Below the pieces are notes generated by a model. It had not been told where the DNA came from. It saw only the letters and a list, made by a program, of their open reading frames with translations, and did no database searches. A stretch of 64,000 nt of DNA from JAMBLL01 sp964460075 (GTDB lineage Bacteria > Actinomycetota > Acidimicrobiia > Spongiisociales > UBA5794), in NCBI GenBank assembly GCA_964460075.1, contig CAYWPC010000008.1:1-64000 (forward strand), given 5' to 3'. Shown piece after piece: positions 17,753-26,617 of the stretch (the stretch's first letter is position 1; each line of letters begins with the position of its first letter). The position numbers and the translations under genes are program-made.

Positions 17753-19168
17753 ATGGCTGATTTGCACGAACCCGTACACGACACCTGGCTTGCCTCAGAT
17801 GCTGTTGTTCCGAAGCGATTCCTTCGGCCGGTCCTGCAGTTCACAAGAATCGAAGCAGCAGGTGGCATCCTTCTGCTCGTAGCCGCGGTGATAGCGGTCG
17901 CTTGGGCGAACTCGCCGTGGTATGAGAGCTATTTCGCTCTCTTCGAGACTCACTTCGGGATCAATTTTAGCGTCATCGAGATTCACGAGTCGTTCAAGAA
18001 CATCATCAACGATGGCTTGATGGCCGTCTTCTTCTTCGTTGTCGGCCTCGAGATCAAACGTGAGCTCGTGGTCGGAGAGCTCAACTCGATCAAGAAAGCG
18101 TCGCTGCCTGCCATGGCAGCCCTCGGTGGCATGATCGTGCCAGCCCTCATCTACATAGCGTTCGTCTCGTCCACCGGTGATCCTGAGGCGCTTCGCGGGT
18201 GGGGCATTCCCATGGCGACCGACATCGCGTTCTCGGTTGGCGTTGTCGCCCTGCTGGGATCTCGCGTCTCGGTCGGAGCCAAGCTATTCCTCCTCGCTCT
18301 CGCGATCGTCGATGACATCGGAGCCATAGCTGTCATTGCGGTCTTCTACACCGACGAACTCGACATCAGGTTCCTTGCAGTGGGAATTGGTCTCCTCATT
18401 GTCGGGGTCCTCGCACAACGTGCGGGAATCGCGAGCATGCTGTTCTATGTGCCTATCGGAATCATTGTGTGGTACGCGTTCCTCGAATCGGGTGTTCACG
18501 CAACGATTGCAGGCGTCGCTATCGGGCTTCTCACGCCCGTTCGGGCCAGGTACAGCGACGAGCAGTTCCGCCAAAAGGCCGTTTCTGTCCTCGACCGGTG
18601 GGACTTCAACCGTGCATCTCCCCAGGCAACGGATCGCCTCGACCATGACGCCTTGGAATTGGCCGAAGTTGCAAAGGCATCAGTTTCACCACTGAATCGT
18701 CTCGAGCACGCCCTCCACCCATGGTCATCGTTCGTAATCGTGCCGCTGTTCGCGCTCGCCAACGCCGGAGTTCGATTCATCGGATCCGACACGCCGCTCG
18801 GTGACCAACTGACGAGCCCGATTCTGCTCGGAGTGGCTGTCGGCTTGCTGATCGGCAAGCCCCTCGGCATCACCGTTGCCACATGGATAGCATTGAAACT
18901 CAAGATCGGGGTGCTCCCCAGCAGAACCACCATGAAGACGATCTTCGGCCTTGGCACACTTGCGGGCATCGGATTCACGGTCTCCCTCTTCGTAACAGAG
19001 CTCGCGTACCGACTACCGATATTCGGCAATGAGGCGAAGCTGGGGATCTTCATCGGCTCTGGTGCTGCCGGCGTGATCGGCTTCATGTTTCTCCGCTCGA
19101 TACGAACACCCCACGAAGAGCACGAAGAGGTGTCAGGGCACCTGTCGGAAGCCCCCGAGTCGACCTGA
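17753..19168 (+). CDS. nhaA: Na+/H+ antiporter NhaA
   Basis: 471 aa. Eleven to twelve hydrophobic helices with the NhaA hallmarks: VVGLEIKRELVVGEL (about 96-110), MATDIAFSVGV (154-164) and the paired aspartates D187-D188 in ALAIVDDIGAI, which bind Na+ and H+. Near the C-terminus GIGFTVSLFVTELAY is also conserved. It would expel Na+ in exchange for protons, supporting salt and alkaline pH tolerance. The N-terminal extension of about 30 residues and the acidic C-terminal tail (TPHEEHEEVSGHLSEAPEST) lengthen it relative to the E. coli protein (388 aa). It is followed after 38 bases by a DUF547 gene. Confidence 0.96.
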   Translation: MADLHEPVHDTWLASDAVVPKRFLRPVLQFTRIEAAGGILLLVAAVIAVAWANSPWYESYFALFETHFGINFSVIEIHESFKNIINDGLMAVFFFVVGLEIKRELVVGELNSIKKASLPAMAALGGMIVPALIYIAFVSSTGDPEALRGWGIPMATDIAFSVGVVALLGSRVSVGAKLFLLALAIVDDIGAIAVIAVFYTDELDIRFLAVGIGLLIVGVLAQRAGIASMLFYVPIGIIVWYAFLESGVHATIAGVAIGLLTPVRARYSDEQFRQKAVSVLDRWDFNRASPQATDRLDHDALELAEVAKASVSPLNRLEHALHPWSSFVIVPLFALANAGVRFIGSDTPLGDQLTSPILLGVAVGLLIGKPLGITVATWIALKLKIGVLPSRTTMKTIFGLGTLAGIGFTVSLFVTELAYRLPIFGNEAKLGIFIGSGAAGVIGFMFLRSIRTPHEEHEEVSGHLSEAPEST

Positions 19169-19206
19169 GCGGGAACACATCTCTACCTCGGGCAGTTGTC
19201 CTGACG

Positions 19207-19992
19207 ATGAGTTCAGGACCGAATCCCGTCGCCGCAGCCTGGAGCATGCTTCGTGCCAGGCGAGTCGCACCGCCTAGACCGCTACTCAAGGGTCGCTCCA
19301 CCATCGACCATGCCGGCCTCGCCGACATTCTCGACACGTGTCTCACATCGGGCGTGCGGTCCCTCCCTGCGAGCACAGATGCTCTCGAAACGTACCGCGA
19401 CGCGGTTGCGATGACCGATCCCGACTCGCTCGGCTCACGAGGAGCGCTCGCATATTGGATCAACCTCTACAACGCAGGCGCACTCTGGACGGCGGGGCAC
19501 GCCTTTGACACCAACACGTCGTCCGTGCTGCGGATACCTGGCACCTTCTCTAACCCATGGGTGAGCGTGCAGGGCGAGTCGCTCTCGCTCGACGACATCG
19601 AGCACGGCAAGATTCGACGGTTTGGAGACCCACGCATCCACGGGGCACTCGTCTGCGGATCCGTGTCGTGTCCAACACTTCGGCGCGAGCCGTACGTCGC
19701 TTCGTCGCTCGACCATCAGCTCGATGACCAACTCCGCTTCTTCGTCGCCCAAGGTGGGGGTCGCCTCTCGCGCAACGACAACACGGTTTGGCTGTCGTCA
19801 GTCTTCAAGTGGTACGGCAGAGACTTCACTCTGCCACACAGAATGCCGAGCATCATCCCTGCTCGACAGGGTCGGGTCAGGGACATCCTCGCGAACTGGT
19901 TCCCACCAAACGACGCTTCCTACATCTGGTTGCATCAGCCTCAAGTTATGTACATGCCCTACGACTGGGGCCTTGGCTGCTCGGTCGCTTGA
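19207..19992 (+). CDS. DUF547 domain protein
   Basis: 261 aa with the DUF547 core: ALAYWINLYNAGALW (about 79-93), LSLDDIEHGKIRRFGDPRIHGALVCGSVSCPTL (ending near 159) and VFKWYGRDF. The conserved Cys pair and His in HGALVCGSVSC look like a papain-like catalytic centre, but no activity is established for the bacterial members. No signal peptide is evident. It may be co-transcribed with nhaA. Its 3' end overlaps the convergent membrane protein gene by 34 bases. Confidence 0.87.
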   Translation: MSSGPNPVAAAWSMLRARRVAPPRPLLKGRSTIDHAGLADILDTCLTSGVRSLPASTDALETYRDAVAMTDPDSLGSRGALAYWINLYNAGALWTAGHAFDTNTSSVLRIPGTFSNPWVSVQGESLSLDDIEHGKIRRFGDPRIHGALVCGSVSCPTLRREPYVASSLDHQLDDQLRFFVAQGGGRLSRNDNTVWLSSVFKWYGRDFTLPHRMPSIIPARQGRVRDILANWFPPNDASYIWLHQPQVMYMPYDWGLGCSVA

Positions 19993-20600
19993 GAACGAGC
20001 CCTGACACCGAGAAGAAACACCGCTACAGCAACGATCGCGGCCGCCATGTCGAACGGAATCACGTATCGCATGAGATCTGCACCCGAAACTATCCAAGCT
20101 CCATTGGCTCCGAAACCTACGATCGACAGATAGTTCCATATCGACCACACACAGAACAGCCCGATAACCGATCCCGCAACGACCGCCCACGGGCGGGAAA
20201 CCAACCGGTACACGCCGATCGTCACAGCCGCGACGACCCAGGCGATGTCAAGCGCCGAGAGGAGTTGGAGAAACTGGGCAGAGGGGTCGAGTTGCAGCGC
20301 GGCCGAGGACGAAAGCGTCACCAGCCCGACGGTTCCGGTGACGAGAAAGACGAGACCGATCCCTCCAGCAATCGGGCGCTGCATACGTCCAAGCGATACC
20401 GCCCCAAACCACGGCTCATCGCCATATTCGAGGACGCTTATCGTCACCCCCAGCGCGAACGCTACGAGGACCACGAGCTGCACGGTGAACCACCCCGTTG
20501 GGGCGTCACCAACCCGAATCAGCAGCAGGGGAACAGAGGCGACAAGTCCTCCGACGAGCCACGGAACCGCTCGCAGCACTGCCCTCTCGATCGGCGCCAC
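19959..20600 (-). CDS. Uncharacterised six-helix membrane protein
   Basis: 213 aa, about six hydrophobic segments (AVPWLVGGLVASVPLLLIRV, FTVQLVVLVAFALGVTISVL, PIAGGIGLVFLVTGTVGLVT, ALDIAWVVAAVTIGVY, WAVVAGSVIGLFCVWSIW, FDMAAAIVAVAVFLLGV) and a short polar tail. I do not recognise a family. The GTG start lies two bases after the stop of the DNA methyltransferase gene on the same strand, so the two are very probably co-translated. Good codon-position structure and the clean helix pattern support a real gene. Confidence 0.72.
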   Translation of the reverse strand: MAPIERAVLRAVPWLVGGLVASVPLLLIRVGDAPTGWFTVQLVVLVAFALGVTISVLEYGDEPWFGAVSLGRMQRPIAGGIGLVFLVTGTVGLVTLSSSAALQLDPSAQFLQLLSALDIAWVVAAVTIGVYRLVSRPWAVVAGSVIGLFCVWSIWNYLSIVGFGANGAWIVSGADLMRYVIPFDMAAAIVAVAVFLLGVRARSQATEQPRPQS

Positions 20601-20602
20601 GA

Positions 20603-21481
20603 TCAGACGCTGACCGGTCGCTGCCCAACACGACCTTCGTGGATGCGCCGCTCCGCGATTTCGAGGTACTCGGCACTCAGGTCGTAGCCGACGTAGTGGC
20701 GACCGGAGGCGATCGCTGCCACGGCAGTCGAGCCGGATCCGAGAAACGGATCGAGAACAAGATCGCCCGTAAAGGTGTACAACTCAATGAGCCGTTTCGG
20801 CAGTTCGACTGGGAACGGTGCAGGGTGCCCGACTCTGCGGGCCGACTCGGGGAGGATGTCCCAAATCGAGACCGTGGCTTCCAGGAACTCTGCCTTCGAG
20901 ATTGTGTCCTCACCGGCTCGCAGCCGTGAGAACGATCCCTTCGACCCGACAATGACGTACTCATGGATGTCACGGAGCGTCGGGTTCTTGGCAGAGCACC
21001 ATGAGCCCCACGCACAGGAACCTCCTGCGGATTTCGCTTTCTGCCAGATGATCTCACCGCGGAGGTCGAACCCGATCTCCGTCAACAGAGACGCTACATA
21101 CTGATTCAACGGCAGATACGGTTTGCGGCCGAGATTGGCTACGTTCACGGCGACCCGTCCGCCCGGCTCAAGTACTCGGAATGACTCGCTGAAGACGCGA
21201 TGGAGCAGTGCAAGGTATTCGTCGAGGCCGAGATCGTCGTCGTAGTCCTTTCCTACGTTGTACGGGGGCGAGGTGACCATGAGTGCGACACAGTTGTCAG
21301 GGATCTGGCTCATCACCTCTGACGATTCGCAGAACAGCTGGTCGACGACCGCTGCGGGAGGATCAACGACCTCTCCAACATCGATCTCGGTGCGTCTCTG
21401 GAGCATCCGGCGCGCATAGAAATCCGACGCGTCGTGTCCTTCGCGCTTCCCAACACCGAATCTGGCGGTACTGGTTGCCAC
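20603..21481 (-). CDS. Orphan DNA methyltransferase, beta class (N4-cytosine or N6-adenine)
   Basis: 292 aa. The catalytic motif IV reads TSPPYN (residues 70-75) and the AdoMet-binding motif is DPFLGSGST (244-252); this motif order is the beta class of amino-methyltransferases, and the S-P-P-Y form is typical of N4-cytosine and some N6-adenine enzymes. A central segment with WGSWCSAKNPTLRDIHEYV would carry target recognition. No restriction endonuclease or specificity gene is adjacent, so it is an orphan with a possible regulatory or housekeeping role (inference). GTG at 21481 has a near-perfect AGGAGGT. It lies 54 bases downstream of the prephenate dehydratase gene. Confidence 0.9.
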   Translation of the reverse strand: MATSTARFGVGKREGHDASDFYARRMLQRRTEIDVGEVVDPPAAVVDQLFCESSEVMSQIPDNCVALMVTSPPYNVGKDYDDDLGLDEYLALLHRVFSESFRVLEPGGRVAVNVANLGRKPYLPLNQYVASLLTEIGFDLRGEIIWQKAKSAGGSCAWGSWCSAKNPTLRDIHEYVIVGSKGSFSRLRAGEDTISKAEFLEATVSIWDILPESARRVGHPAPFPVELPKRLIELYTFTGDLVLDPFLGSGSTAVAAIASGRHYVGYDLSAEYLEIAERRIHEGRVGQRPVSV

Positions 21482-21535
21482 GGCTACCTCCTGACGCGGA
21501 ACCGTAGCAGTGCGGACTGCAACAACTGGGGAGCG

Positions 21536-22372
21536 TCAGCGAACGATGGCCTTGTACGAACCTAGATTGAGGAGGGCAGCAGCGTTCGCAGGCGGCGGAT
21601 CGAGTACACGTCTGAGGCCTTCAGGGCCGGGTTGGTGCACGAGATCGATGAAGAATCGGTAGTTCCACGCAACACCTGCAGGTCTCGACTCGATACGAGT
21701 CAGGTTCGCTCCCCGCAAACCCAACTCTGTGAGAACGAGGGCAAGTGACCCGGGTGTGTGGGATCCGGTGACCACGATCGTCGTTTTGTCGTCGCCTTCG
21801 CGCACCTTCGGATCCCCGACGTAGAGAACCACGAACCGCGTTGAGTTGTGATCCTTGTCCAGGACGTTCTCCACGAGCACATCCAGGCCATACGCCGCTC
21901 CGGCGCGCGGCGGCGCAAGCGCTGCGACGGTTGCATCTCCCGCCTCTGCTACTTGACGCACCGCTCCAGCGGTGTCATGTGTCGGGACGGCGTCCACTCC
22001 GAGATCGAGCAGGAAGTGTTCGGCTTGCGCGAGTGCCTGGGGATGCGATCGCACCTCGCGTATTCCATCGATCGTCGAGCCTGGAAGCCCGTGAAGCGTG
22101 TGGCGGACCTCGACGAGATGCTCAGCGAGGATCGAGAAGCGAACGTGGCTCTCATCACCTGGGAGCCGGTCGAGCACAGGCAAGACGGATCCAGTCGTCG
22201 AATTCTCCACAGGGACGACGAGCCGATCGACGCGGCCGTGTTCTAGTGCGTCGAACGCTGAAGCGAAGCCAATGTGGCCGATGTACTCGTCTTGCGGGAA
22301 CAGTTCGCCCGCAGCGCGGTAGCTGTAGCTGTTCGGCTCGCCCTGGTATCCAATCCTCATGCCGGTTGACAC
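21536..22372 (-). CDS. pheA: Prephenate dehydratase
   Basis: 278 aa. Converts prephenate to phenylpyruvate in phenylalanine synthesis. The catalytic periplasmic-binding-like domain (about 1-185) shows GYQGEPNSYSYRAA, VVPVENSTTGSVLPVLD, EVRSHPQALAQ and the STRFVVL motif with the catalytic Thr. A C-terminal ACT domain (about 195-278) with GSLALVLTELGLRGANLTRIESRP gives phenylalanine feedback control; the ESRP motif is the allosteric signature. Start is a GTG at 22372; an ATG at 22360 would begin at MRIGYQG. It follows the EtfD gene by 48 bases on the same strand. Confidence 0.95.
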   Translation of the reverse strand: MSTGMRIGYQGEPNSYSYRAAGELFPQDEYIGHIGFASAFDALEHGRVDRLVVPVENSTTGSVLPVLDRLPGDESHVRFSILAEHLVEVRHTLHGLPGSTIDGIREVRSHPQALAQAEHFLLDLGVDAVPTHDTAGAVRQVAEAGDATVAALAPPRAGAAYGLDVLVENVLDKDHNSTRFVVLYVGDPKVREGDDKTTIVVTGSHTPGSLALVLTELGLRGANLTRIESRPAGVAWNYRFFIDLVHQPGPEGLRRVLDPPPANAAALLNLGSYKAIVR

Positions 22373-22420
22373 TAATGGGTCGTGTGCCGATGACGACTCC
22401 GACAGCTATTGGTAGCCGAG

Positions 22421-24580
22421 TCAGGTTGCCCTGTCGAGGAGCACAGCAAGGTCCGCGACGACTACCTGCTCATCGACGCCGATCTCTTTCACACCGTCGT
22501 CGAGCATCACGTAGCAGAACGGGCAACCCGTCGCGATCACATCTGCCCCGGTTCCTACCGCCTCTTCGGTCCGTTCGATGTTCACCTTCTTGCCCGTGTG
22601 CTCCTCGAACCAGAACTTTCCTCCTCCTGCACCACAGCAGAACGATTCTGATTTGCTGCGCGCCATCTCGACACGTACGCCGGTTGAATCGACGACGCTG
22701 CGCGGTGCAAGGAATGTGTCGTTGTGACGACCGAGATAGCAGGGATCATGGAACACGATCGACTCCCCCGCCGACGTCGGAGTCAGCTTGCCCTCCGCGA
22801 CGAGGGCGCTGAACAGCTCGGAGTGATGAATGACGGTGTACTCGCCGCCGAACTGCGGGTATTCGTTCCCGATCGTGTTGAGACAGTGCGGGCACTGGGT
22901 GACGATCTTGTCGACCCCCAGGTCGTTGAGTGTCTCGATGTTTTGCAGCGCAAGACCCTGGAAGACGTACTCATTGCCTGTCCTGCGAGCAGGGTCGCCT
23001 GTGCACAGCTCACGTGGTCCGAGGATCGCGAAGTCGACTCCTGCTTTGTGTAGCAGCCGCGCCGTTGCGAGCGTCACGTTGCGGTTCCTGTCGTCGAAGG
23101 ATCCGGCGCAGCCGACCCACATCAGGTACTCGGCGGTGACACCCGGTTCGCCGAGCCGCTTCACGTCGAAGTCGAGGTCGTCTACCCAGTCACCGCGAGT
23201 GGTTTGATCGAGCCCATAGGGGTTCGACGAGTTCTCCATCGAGACGTACGACTTCCCCAACTCGGATGGGAACTCCGCCTCCATAAGCGACAGGTACCTG
23301 CGCATGTCGAGGATCTTGTCGAGGATCTCAATATCTGCAGGACATATCTCGTCACAGGCGCGACATGTCGTGCACGCCCAAAGCTCCTCGGGCGTGATCA
23401 ACTCGAACACGCTCTGAGACGTGACCGTGATAGATCCGTCCACACCGACAGGGGGAGACTGAGCAGGATCAGCGGTGAGCGATGCGACCGTTCCAAGCTT
23501 GAGAACGATCTCTCGTGGATCTAGCGGCTTGCCAGTCGTATTCGCCGGGCACACGGAAGTGCAGCGACCGCAGATAGTGCACGCATCGGTGTCGAGAAGC
23601 TGCTTCCACGTGAACTCTGCAACGATCGAAGCTCCGACCGTCTCGATGTCCGTGGCCTCCATCAAGTTGGGCATTGCACGCATTGCACCCTTGGGACGTT
23701 CCCGTGCGGAAAGGGCAAGGTTTGCAGGTGTCGTCACCATGTGCCGCAACTTCGTGGTTGGCAGGAGCACGAGAAACACGACGAAAGCAACGACGTGCGC
23801 AATCCAGAAAATCTGGTGAAGTCCGCTTGCAGTTGCCACAGGCACGAGGTTCGAAAGCGGGAATCCCACAAAGGACCATTTCTCGAATGCAGGCTGGGCG
23901 GCGAGCGCGATGCGGGCAGCCTCGGTCGCGAGTCCCGTAACCCCGATAGCGCCAAGAGTGAACAAGATCCAGGCGTCCTCTGGCCGCGACTTGGATCGGA
24001 TACGCCACGGCTTCACGCCGTATCTACGAATCGCGGCCCACACGACCCCTGTGAGGAAGGCAATTGCCGCAGCGTCGAGAACGGCGGAGAACCCTAGGTA
24101 GAAGTTCGAGTAGAGAAACTTGAAGCCTGCAGGGGCCAGGTGGTCGATCTCTAGCGTCACCGTTCCCAGGAAGAGAACGATGAAGCCGTAGTACATGAGT
24201 GCGTGCATCACGCCTGCGGCTGGGTCCTCCATGACCGTGCGCATCGAGACACCATCACGAAACCGATTGAGTCGCTTCTTGAGATCGCCACTGCGACGTT
24301 CCCACGAGCCGCGCTCCCAGTTACGTGCCCGCTGCGCGAACAGCCCAACGGATACACCAAGAAACGTTGCAACGACGACATAGAACATTGCTTCGATGAG
24401 TTGTGGGATGTTGCCGAAGACTTCGCGAGCAACGGCGAACTCCCGTTCCCCTGGGAATGTTGCGAGCCACCACAAGGCGAGCGTGCCGAGTACGGAGAGA
24501 ACAGCGACGATCCCGAGAAGCTTCGAGGCCGACGGAGGCGATGGCGTGGTCGGCTTCTTGTCGGTATCCGTCGTGGTCAC
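22421..24580 (-). CDS. etfD: EtfD-like membrane Fe-S oxidoreductase (ETF:quinone oxidoreductase)
   Basis: 719 aa. The N-terminal half (about 18-280) has five or six membrane helices of a heme b-type/NarI-like fold; then two [4Fe-4S] motifs, C334-x2-C337-x2-C340-x3-C344 and C403-x2-C406-x2-C409-x3-C413; then two cysteine-rich CCG domains typical of heterodisulfide reductase-type proteins (TQCPHC, DPCYLG, CCGAGGG, TGCPFC). This architecture matches mycobacterial Rv0338c/EtfD, which takes electrons from electron-transfer flavoprotein to the quinone pool during beta-oxidation. FadE, FadA and FadB genes in the window fit that role. EtfA/EtfB are not seen here. GTG at 24580 follows AAGGAGCG. Confidence 0.85.
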   Translation of the reverse strand: MTTTDTDKKPTTPSPPSASKLLGIVAVLSVLGTLALWWLATFPGEREFAVAREVFGNIPQLIEAMFYVVVATFLGVSVGLFAQRARNWERGSWERRSGDLKKRLNRFRDGVSMRTVMEDPAAGVMHALMYYGFIVLFLGTVTLEIDHLAPAGFKFLYSNFYLGFSAVLDAAAIAFLTGVVWAAIRRYGVKPWRIRSKSRPEDAWILFTLGAIGVTGLATEAARIALAAQPAFEKWSFVGFPLSNLVPVATASGLHQIFWIAHVVAFVVFLVLLPTTKLRHMVTTPANLALSARERPKGAMRAMPNLMEATDIETVGASIVAEFTWKQLLDTDACTICGRCTSVCPANTTGKPLDPREIVLKLGTVASLTADPAQSPPVGVDGSITVTSQSVFELITPEELWACTTCRACDEICPADIEILDKILDMRRYLSLMEAEFPSELGKSYVSMENSSNPYGLDQTTRGDWVDDLDFDVKRLGEPGVTAEYLMWVGCAGSFDDRNRNVTLATARLLHKAGVDFAILGPRELCTGDPARRTGNEYVFQGLALQNIETLNDLGVDKIVTQCPHCLNTIGNEYPQFGGEYTVIHHSELFSALVAEGKLTPTSAGESIVFHDPCYLGRHNDTFLAPRSVVDSTGVRVEMARSKSESFCCGAGGGKFWFEEHTGKKVNIERTEEAVGTGADVIATGCPFCYVMLDDGVKEIGVDEQVVVADLAVLLDRAT

Positions 24581-24677
24581 TCAACGCTCCTTCGCTCCAG
24601 ACGGTGAGATTCTAGGCGTCAGAGAGTACCGTCCCGAATTGTCCCGATCCGGGCTCGAATGCTCGGAGATTCGCCGA

Positions 24678-25448
24678 TCAGGACTCGGCTGGGGGCTCAC
24701 TCTGTGGGTCAGCTTCAGCGATCGGTCCAGGCGGCGGCACGAGACCGAGTTCGGCCTTGAGCTCCTCAAGCTTCGCATCTGCCTGGACGACGTTGATAGC
24801 CGCCCTCAGCTCTGCCTCAGCACCTTCAGGGGTTGCTTCGTGGAGTTCAGCTTTCGCCATCGCGTCCGCCTTGCGCTGCTCGATTTTGGCCTCGACCTGA
24901 TCGAGAGAAGGACCCGAGTCAGACATCGAGGACGACATGGCGTGCACCGCGTCGTTGACGGCCTCCTGCATCTTTGCCTGCTCAAGTTGTCCAAGAAGCT
25001 CCATCCGCCTTGCAGACAGCTCCTGCAACTTCAGGGCGTTCTGTTGCACGGCTTCCTTCGCCTGCTCAGACTGTGCCTGTGCAACCGAGAATTGCTCCTT
25101 CAGCGACGCGAGGCTGTTCTCGGAAGCCTGAAGCTTCATAGCAATGGATTGCGCAGCTCTCGTCCACTTCTCGACAGCTTCCGTGTCGCCAGCTGATTTC
25201 GCTGCTTCGGCCTTGAGGATCGCCTGTTTCGCGAGCTCTCTGGCTTCGCCTGCGTCATCTGCGGACTTGTCGATCTGACTCTCCAGCTGTGTTCGGTGCG
25301 ACACAACCTTGGCCGCCTGATTCCGCAGTTCCTGATCCTGCTTCTTGGCCGTATCGATGGCTGCTTCGATCTCGATTTTGGGATCCATGGCGTTGTCTGC
25401 CGTGGTCTTGAACCAGGCCTTGATGTAGGCCAGAATGCGAGAGAACAT
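24678..25448 (-). CDS. pspA: PspA/IM30 family membrane-stress protein
   Basis: 256 aa. Begins MFSRILAYIKAWFKTTADNAMD, the amphipathic helix and turn of PspA/Vipp1 proteins, followed by a long coiled coil (about 30-200) rich in Gln/Glu/Lys heptads and an acidic, Pro-rich tail. PspA proteins bind stressed inner membrane as ESCRT-III-like polymers. The next gene upstream on the same strand encodes a TPM-domain membrane protein 65 bases away, a frequent actinobacterial pairing. No pspC or clgR is adjacent. Confidence 0.9.
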   Translation of the reverse strand: MFSRILAYIKAWFKTTADNAMDPKIEIEAAIDTAKKQDQELRNQAAKVVSHRTQLESQIDKSADDAGEARELAKQAILKAEAAKSAGDTEAVEKWTRAAQSIAMKLQASENSLASLKEQFSVAQAQSEQAKEAVQQNALKLQELSARRMELLGQLEQAKMQEAVNDAVHAMSSSMSDSGPSLDQVEAKIEQRKADAMAKAELHEATPEGAEAELRAAINVVQADAKLEELKAELGLVPPPGPIAEADPQSEPPAES

Positions 25449-25513
25449 ATCGCCCCCAGGGGTGCTCGGTAGGTGTGCTCGACATACTAGAACTCAACGG
25501 AGCGGTCTACCGT

Positions 25514-26581
25514 CTACCCGCGTCGACGACCGCCGCCTCGCATCCGTGGAATGCGTTGACGTGTTTGTCCTCGTGACCGCGCATAGCCACCTCTGGTTCG
25601 CCCGATCGTTCGCATCCCCTGGGTTGCCAGAAGGATCCCGATGAGATCGCCAGCACCGTAGGAGGAGCGACGTTGTGATCGGCGCTGGTATTGGGAGACA
25701 GCCGAACCGGTGCCTGCCGACTCCCTCACCTGCGGTGTCGGCGATGCATCAAGCAGTGACGCGTATGGCGGCGGACTCGGCTTCTCGGGAAGAGGCTTTC
25801 CGTCGAGGATCGCCTCGACACTGTCGAGCCGCCACACGGCAAGGTCGAGCTCGGTGTCCAACTCGACGATCGCCCGACCGGATGTCATTGCACCAAGACG
25901 ATCACTGGCGTCCGTGTACGTGTCGACCGCAGCAGCAAACGCCTCTTGCGCCTCGGCGTTGTCCGACAGTCTCACTTCGTCCTCGAAGTCGAGAATGTCG
26001 TTGGCGATTGCGTCAATCTGTAGTTGCGCGGCAGCTCGTAGCTTCTCGACCTGCCCTGCCGCACGGGTCCGCTGCCGTCTGGAGGCGCCAGCCGAGAACA
26101 GTGCGAAGGCACCAGCGACAACGATTCCGAATCCAAGGAAGAGCCAGAGCCCCGACGATCCGCTGCTCGGCGGATCCAACAGCGCGCCGACGAATCTCGT
26201 GACAACATCGTTGGATGTCGTACCCGACAGCGCAACGTCAAGAGCTGCGTCGAGTTGTCGATTTGTCCACGTATCGCCTGCTGAGGCCCATCCGACGCTT
26301 TCAGGGCCCACGACAAGAATCGTCCCAGCACCCGAAGGCAAGTTGTCAAGGACACCATCTGCGAAGGTCGTCGCTCCACTGGGAGGTTCAGCCGAAAGCA
26401 CCACAACCGACAGCGCCCCACCGTCGAACCTCGCCTCGGACACTGCCTCGCCAACAACGTCTGGCGTCGCATCTGCGCCGGCTTCGATGAAATAGCCGTC
26501 TTGGGCAACCGGAACAGCGACCTGAGCAGGCGTCGCCCCGAGAGCGAACACAACTGCGAGAAGAGATACCAACACTTTCAT
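25514..26581 (-). CDS. Secreted/membrane TPM-domain protein
   Basis: 355 aa. Signal peptide at 1-20 (MKVLVSLLAVVFALGATPAQ), an extracytoplasmic TPM-like domain (about 28-150, with SVVVLSAEPPSGATTFADGVLD and GTILVVGPESVGW), one membrane helix (about 165-183, GLWLFLGFGIVVAGAFALF), a helical cytoplasmic region, and a basic Arg/Gly tail (RTRGGYARSRGQTRQR). The family is found beside PspA in actinobacteria; the molecular role is unclear. It probably shares a transcript with pspA. The Arg/Gly-rich tail is unusual enough to note and may bind nucleic acid or phospholipid (inference). Confidence 0.8.
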   Translation of the reverse strand: MKVLVSLLAVVFALGATPAQVAVPVAQDGYFIEAGADATPDVVGEAVSEARFDGGALSVVVLSAEPPSGATTFADGVLDNLPSGAGTILVVGPESVGWASAGDTWTNRQLDAALDVALSGTTSNDVVTRFVGALLDPPSSGSSGLWLFLGFGIVVAGAFALFSAGASRRQRTRAAGQVEKLRAAAQLQIDAIANDILDFEDEVRLSDNAEAQEAFAAAVDTYTDASDRLGAMTSGRAIVELDTELDLAVWRLDSVEAILDGKPLPEKPSPPPYASLLDASPTPQVRESAGTGSAVSQYQRRSQRRSSYGAGDLIGILLATQGMRTIGRTRGGYARSRGQTRQRIPRMRGGGRRRG

Positions 26582-26617
26582 GGGGCCAGGGTACGCACAG
26601 GGTCGCTCGTGAGCGAG

